7,228 bases of DNA from JBAZTO01 sp041661865 (GTDB lineage Bacteria > Planctomycetota > Phycisphaerae > SM23-33). The stretch covers positions 1 to 7,228 of the forward strand of contig JBAZTO010000083.1 in assembly GCA_041661865.1 (NCBI GenBank). Reading direction: 5' to 3'. Both the position numbers and the translations under genes were made by a program. The notes under the pieces are model-generated. The model had not been told where the DNA came from. It searched no databases and saw only the letters and a program-made list of their open reading frames with translations. Positions 5,706-7,228 of this stretch are shown in pieces. How positions within the stretch are numbered: position 1 is the stretch's first letter; each line of letters opens with the position of its first letter.

Positions 5706-6836
5706 CTAATCCACCAGCACGCGTCGCACGCGCCGGCCGAGGCAGCAGGTGATTTCGTAGGGGATCGTGCCGGTCATCCGCGCGATGCTCTCGACGCTGT
5801 GAGGGTCGGCCGGGTCGGGCGAGATGATCTCCACGACATCGCCGCACCTGGGCGATGGAACGTCGGTGAGGTCGATGATGATCTGGTCCATCGACACGCG
5901 CCCGCAGACGTTCACGAGCACGCCGTTGACGCGGACCTTGGCGCGGTTGGACAGGCTTCGCGGGTAGCCGTCGCCGTAGCCGACGGGCACCAGGCCCGTG
6001 CGGGCGTGGCGCGTGAAGGTGTGCGTCAGCCCGTAGCCGCATCGCGTGCCGGGCGGGACATCCTTGATCTGCATCAGCGGGCCGGTGAGGCGCAGGATCG
6101 GCCGAAGGGGCAGGCGATGGTGCATGTCGTCGGAAGGCTGATAGCCGTACAGGGCGATGCCGGGCCGCACCATGTCCAGGTGCGCGTCGGGCAGGTCGAT
6201 CAGCCCGGCCGAGTTGGCCGCGTGCAGGGTCAGCCCTTCGCGGCCGCCGCCGGCAGCCACCGCGGCCATGAAGCGGGACAATTGGGTTCGGGCGTAAGCC
6301 TTGTCGGCCTCATCGGCGGTGGCCAGGTGCGTGTACATGCCCGCCAGCCGCAGCGATCGGCAGCGACGGATCTGCCCGGCGACCTCCGCCACGTCCGAGG
6401 CGGGCACGCCGCTGCGGCCCATGCCGCTGTCGACCTTGATGTGTACCGACGCGGGCGCGCCGACGCGGGCGGCAGCCTCTTCCACGGCCGGGATTTCGGC
6501 GGCCGAGGCGACCGTCAGCGTGATGTCGCGCGCGACCAGTTCGTCCAGTGCCTCGCGCGTGGCCGATCCGCCGTTGTGGACCCCGGCCGAGAAGAACACC
6601 AGGATCGGCCGCTCGTAGCCCAGGGCGCGGAGCGAGACGGCCTCGTGCGGCGTGGCCACGGCCATGCAGTCTGTCGAGCGGGCCAGCACACCCAGCAGCG
6701 CGCCCAGACCATGCCCGTAGCAGTCGGCCTTGACCACGGCGCAGAACTTGGTTCCCTTCGAGAGCCTGCCGCGAAGCAGCGAGAGGTTCGACTCAACGGC
6801 CGATGCGGAAATTTCCGCGGTAAGATAGCTTTCCAT
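5706..6836 (-). CDS. alr: Alanine racemase (PLP-dependent)
   Basis: It interconverts L- and D-alanine, supplying D-alanine for the peptidoglycan stem peptide, in the cytoplasm. From the ATG at 6836 it has 376 residues, standard for Alr. The N-terminal barrel has AVVKADCYGHG (about 33-43), in which K36 forms the Schiff base with PLP. HIKVDSGMGRSG (132-143) contains the lysine and arginine near the cofactor, and VRPGIALYG (223-231) is a phosphate/active-site loop. The C-terminal domain supplies the second catalytic base in CGYGLTHTF (Y268), then GYGDGYPR (286-293) and VSMDQ (314-318). The frame stays open to 6968, but those extra 44 codons lack a ribosome binding site and family similarity, and MESYLTAEIS is the typical start. 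The Shine-Dalgarno is weak. It converges with murD, with a 246-bp gap rich in repeats. Confidence 0.96.
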   Translation of the reverse strand: MESYLTAEISASAVESNLSLLRGRLSKGTKFCAVVKADCYGHGLGALLGVLARSTDCMAVATPHEAVSLRALGYERPILVFFSAGVHNGGSATREALDELVARDITLTVASAAEIPAVEEAAARVGAPASVHIKVDSGMGRSGVPASDVAEVAGQIRRCRSLRLAGMYTHLATADEADKAYARTQLSRFMAAVAAGGGREGLTLHAANSAGLIDLPDAHLDMVRPGIALYGYQPSDDMHHRLPLRPILRLTGPLMQIKDVPPGTRCGYGLTHTFTRHARTGLVPVGYGDGYPRSLSNRAKVRVNGVLVNVCGRVSMDQIIIDLTDVPSPRCGDVVEIISPDPADPHSVESIARMTGTIPYEITCCLGRRVRRVLVD

Positions 6837-6895
6837 AGTACACCATCGCCGCCATCCCTGGCGGGCCAAACGGCGCCAGCGGGCGTCACAGGGGT

Positions 6896-6925
6896 ATTCT
6901 AACTCTCCACCGGGCGGAACGTGAA
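6896..6925 (-). promoter_or_regulatory. Candidate promoter of alr
   Basis: On the minus strand, TTCACG (plus 6920-6925; four of six matches to TTGACA) is followed after 18 bp by TAGAAT (6896-6901; five of six matches to TATAAT). Transcription would begin near 6889, giving a leader of about 50 nt before the alr ATG. Position and spacing are reasonable. The evidence is hexamer match only. If correct, it excludes the longer alr reading frame reaching 6968. Confidence 0.35.
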
Positions 6926-7052
6926 GAAAAACCTCGCCACACATCTGCGCCACTGGGCTATGGAGCACGCTTCTGCCCTGCCCGTCGGCAGGCAGGTCGC
7001 GGCAGACGCCAACTGTTTGCTTTTCAGGTCCGCAGGCCCGCTCAGAACTTAG

Positions 7053-7072
7053 CCGGGGCCGTGAGGCCCCGG
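7053..7072. repeat. Perfect 8-bp GC hairpin with GTGA tetraloop
   Basis: CCGGGGCC (7053-7060) and GGCCCCGG (7065-7072) pair perfectly around GTGA. In plus-strand RNA the loop is a GNRA-type tetraloop, which stabilises RNA hairpins. No U-run follows on either strand, so it is not an ordinary intrinsic terminator. It may be the 5' stem of the structured leader described next. Confidence 0.7.
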
Positions 7073-7188
7073 AAAGCGTGCTGTTAGTCGCTCAAGCCCC
7101 AGCAGATACCATGTAGCAAGAGAAGCCAGTCTCGGCCAGGATGAGAGAACGTTCAGTTAGGTTCGTGCGAACTGTTCCTCATGACCTG

Positions 7189-7194
7189 AAGGAG
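7189..7194 (+). promoter_or_regulatory. Strong ribosome binding site, partly paired in a hairpin
   Basis: AAGGAG lies 7 nt before the ATG at 7202, near-ideal spacing. Its first three bases fall in an internal loop and its last three (GAG) in the basal stem of the 7125-7200 hairpin, so access could depend on that structure opening. Confidence 0.75.
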
Positions 7195-7201
7195 ACTGGC
7201 G

Positions 7202-7228
7202 ATGGCAAAGTGTATCATGGTTGGGTGC
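7202..7228 (+). CDS. 5' end of a gene, probably an IS110-family transposase
   Basis: Only nine codons are in the window: MAKCIMVGC, starting at an ATG with a strong AAGGAG. The frame is open to the right edge. From memory, a group of planctomycete IS110-family transposases begins MxKxIxVGCDLH, where the aspartate after GC is the first acidic residue of the DEDD RuvC-like domain. The window stops just before that residue would appear. IS110 recombinases insert and excise elements guided by a bridge RNA from the element's own non-coding end. The start codon call is solid. The family call rests on nine residues plus the structured DNA upstream, so it is tentative; any other protein with this N-terminus is possible. 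Confidence 0.5.

Larger units (their letters stand above)
7053..7200 (+). ncRNA. Candidate structured leader or bridge RNA of an IS110-like element
   Basis: Three helices follow one another: the GTGA hairpin 7053-7072; a weak stem TGCTG/CAGCA (7079-7083 with 7100-7104); and a long irregular hairpin 7125-7200. The last has 22 pairs: 9 bp (GCCAGTCTC with GAGACTGGC), a 3x3 internal loop, 4 bp, a 2-nt bulge, 5 bp, a 1-nt bulge, 4 bp, and a 23-nt top. It ends one base before the ATG at 7202. In IS110-group elements the non-coding end upstream of the recombinase gene encodes a bridge RNA of similar size with large internal loops. Pairing and position are seen in the sequence; the bridge RNA identity is inference and depends on the partial gene being IS110-like. 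A leader that limits transposase translation is the main alternative. Confidence 0.4.
6837..7201. other. Intergenic region between alr and a transposase-like start
   Basis: About 365 bases between divergent gene starts. The left part carries the candidate alr promoter. A 6-bp GC hairpin with a 4-nt loop (CCTGCC at 6977-6982 pairing with GGCAGG at 6987-6992) sits in a run of CTGCC/GGCAG words and could be another small palindromic repeat. The right part, from about 7053, is highly structured and probably belongs to the end of a mobile element. A 30-codon frame from the ATG at 6960 lacks a ribosome binding site and is not called. Confidence 0.5.
7053..7228 (+). mobile_element. Probable left end of an IS110-like insertion sequence (partial)
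   Basis: The call combines the transposase-like start at 7202 with a long structured non-coding lead. IS110-group elements usually lack terminal inverted repeats, so the outer boundary cannot be read from one end. 7053 is only the start of the visible structure, not a mapped border. The element would lie upstream of alr and read away from it. The right end and the gene body lie outside the window. Confidence 0.4.

Noticed and set aside
5799..6902. Plus-strand frame of 367 codons opposite alr
   Set aside because: Shadow of alr; low-complexity G-, R- and H-rich translation with no family features.
6837..6968. N-terminal extension of alr by 44 codons
   Set aside because: Arginine- and tryptophan-rich, with no family similarity and no ribosome binding site. 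The candidate promoter at 6896-6925 lies inside it, and MESYL matches the usual Alr start.
6960..7052. 30-codon plus-strand frame beginning MEHASALPVGRQ
   Set aside because: No ribosome binding site; its middle codes through a GC palindrome (6977-6992), typical of a chance frame over a repeat.

Overview
The window is a high-GC bacterial chromosome segment with short operons, long intergenic gaps and several families of intergenic palindromic repeats. The gene set is glycerophospholipid precursor synthesis plus peptidoglycan synthesis, with a paired M16 peptidase. Together with the style of the repeats (hairpin arrays of the GGGCATCCTGCCC type), this suggests a planctomycete, probably Phycisphaerae-like. 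That assignment comes from pattern memory and was not tested by any search.

Layout from left to right. Bases 1-242 hold no convincing gene, only a possible leftward promoter. gpsA (glycerol-3-phosphate dehydrogenase) lies on the minus strand at 243-1247. A gap of about 350 bases follows. It contains a striking 112-bp, near-symmetric element of four 19-nt hairpins (1451-1562). Next is a compact plus-strand operon of three genes: an M16 peptidase-family subunit lacking the zinc site (1599-2840), an M16 subunit with an intact zinc site (2872-4098), and murD (4095-5459), whose start codon overlaps the stop codon of the preceding gene. The convergent gap 5460-5705 holds a heptad microrepeat, a GCGA-rich direct repeat and a second kind of paired hairpin element. 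alr (alanine racemase) lies on the minus strand at 5706-6836. The last 390 bases hold a probable alr promoter, several strong hairpins and, at the very edge, the first nine codons of a new gene with an excellent ribosome binding site. Its start resembles a group of IS110-family transposases.

How the genes fit together. Alr makes D-alanine and MurD adds D-glutamate to the UDP-MurNAc-peptide, so both feed cytoplasmic assembly of the peptidoglycan stem peptide, although they are transcribed toward each other. The two M16 proteins look like complementary halves of one heteromeric peptidase. One has HxxEH...E but no intact REKRG-Y segment; the other has that segment but no zinc ligands. GpsA supplies sn-glycerol-3-phosphate for membrane lipids.

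The items most worth a second look are the four-hairpin array, the structured region of about 150 nt directly upstream of the IS110-like start (a candidate bridge RNA or translation-blocking leader), and the split-active-site M16 pair coupled to murD.
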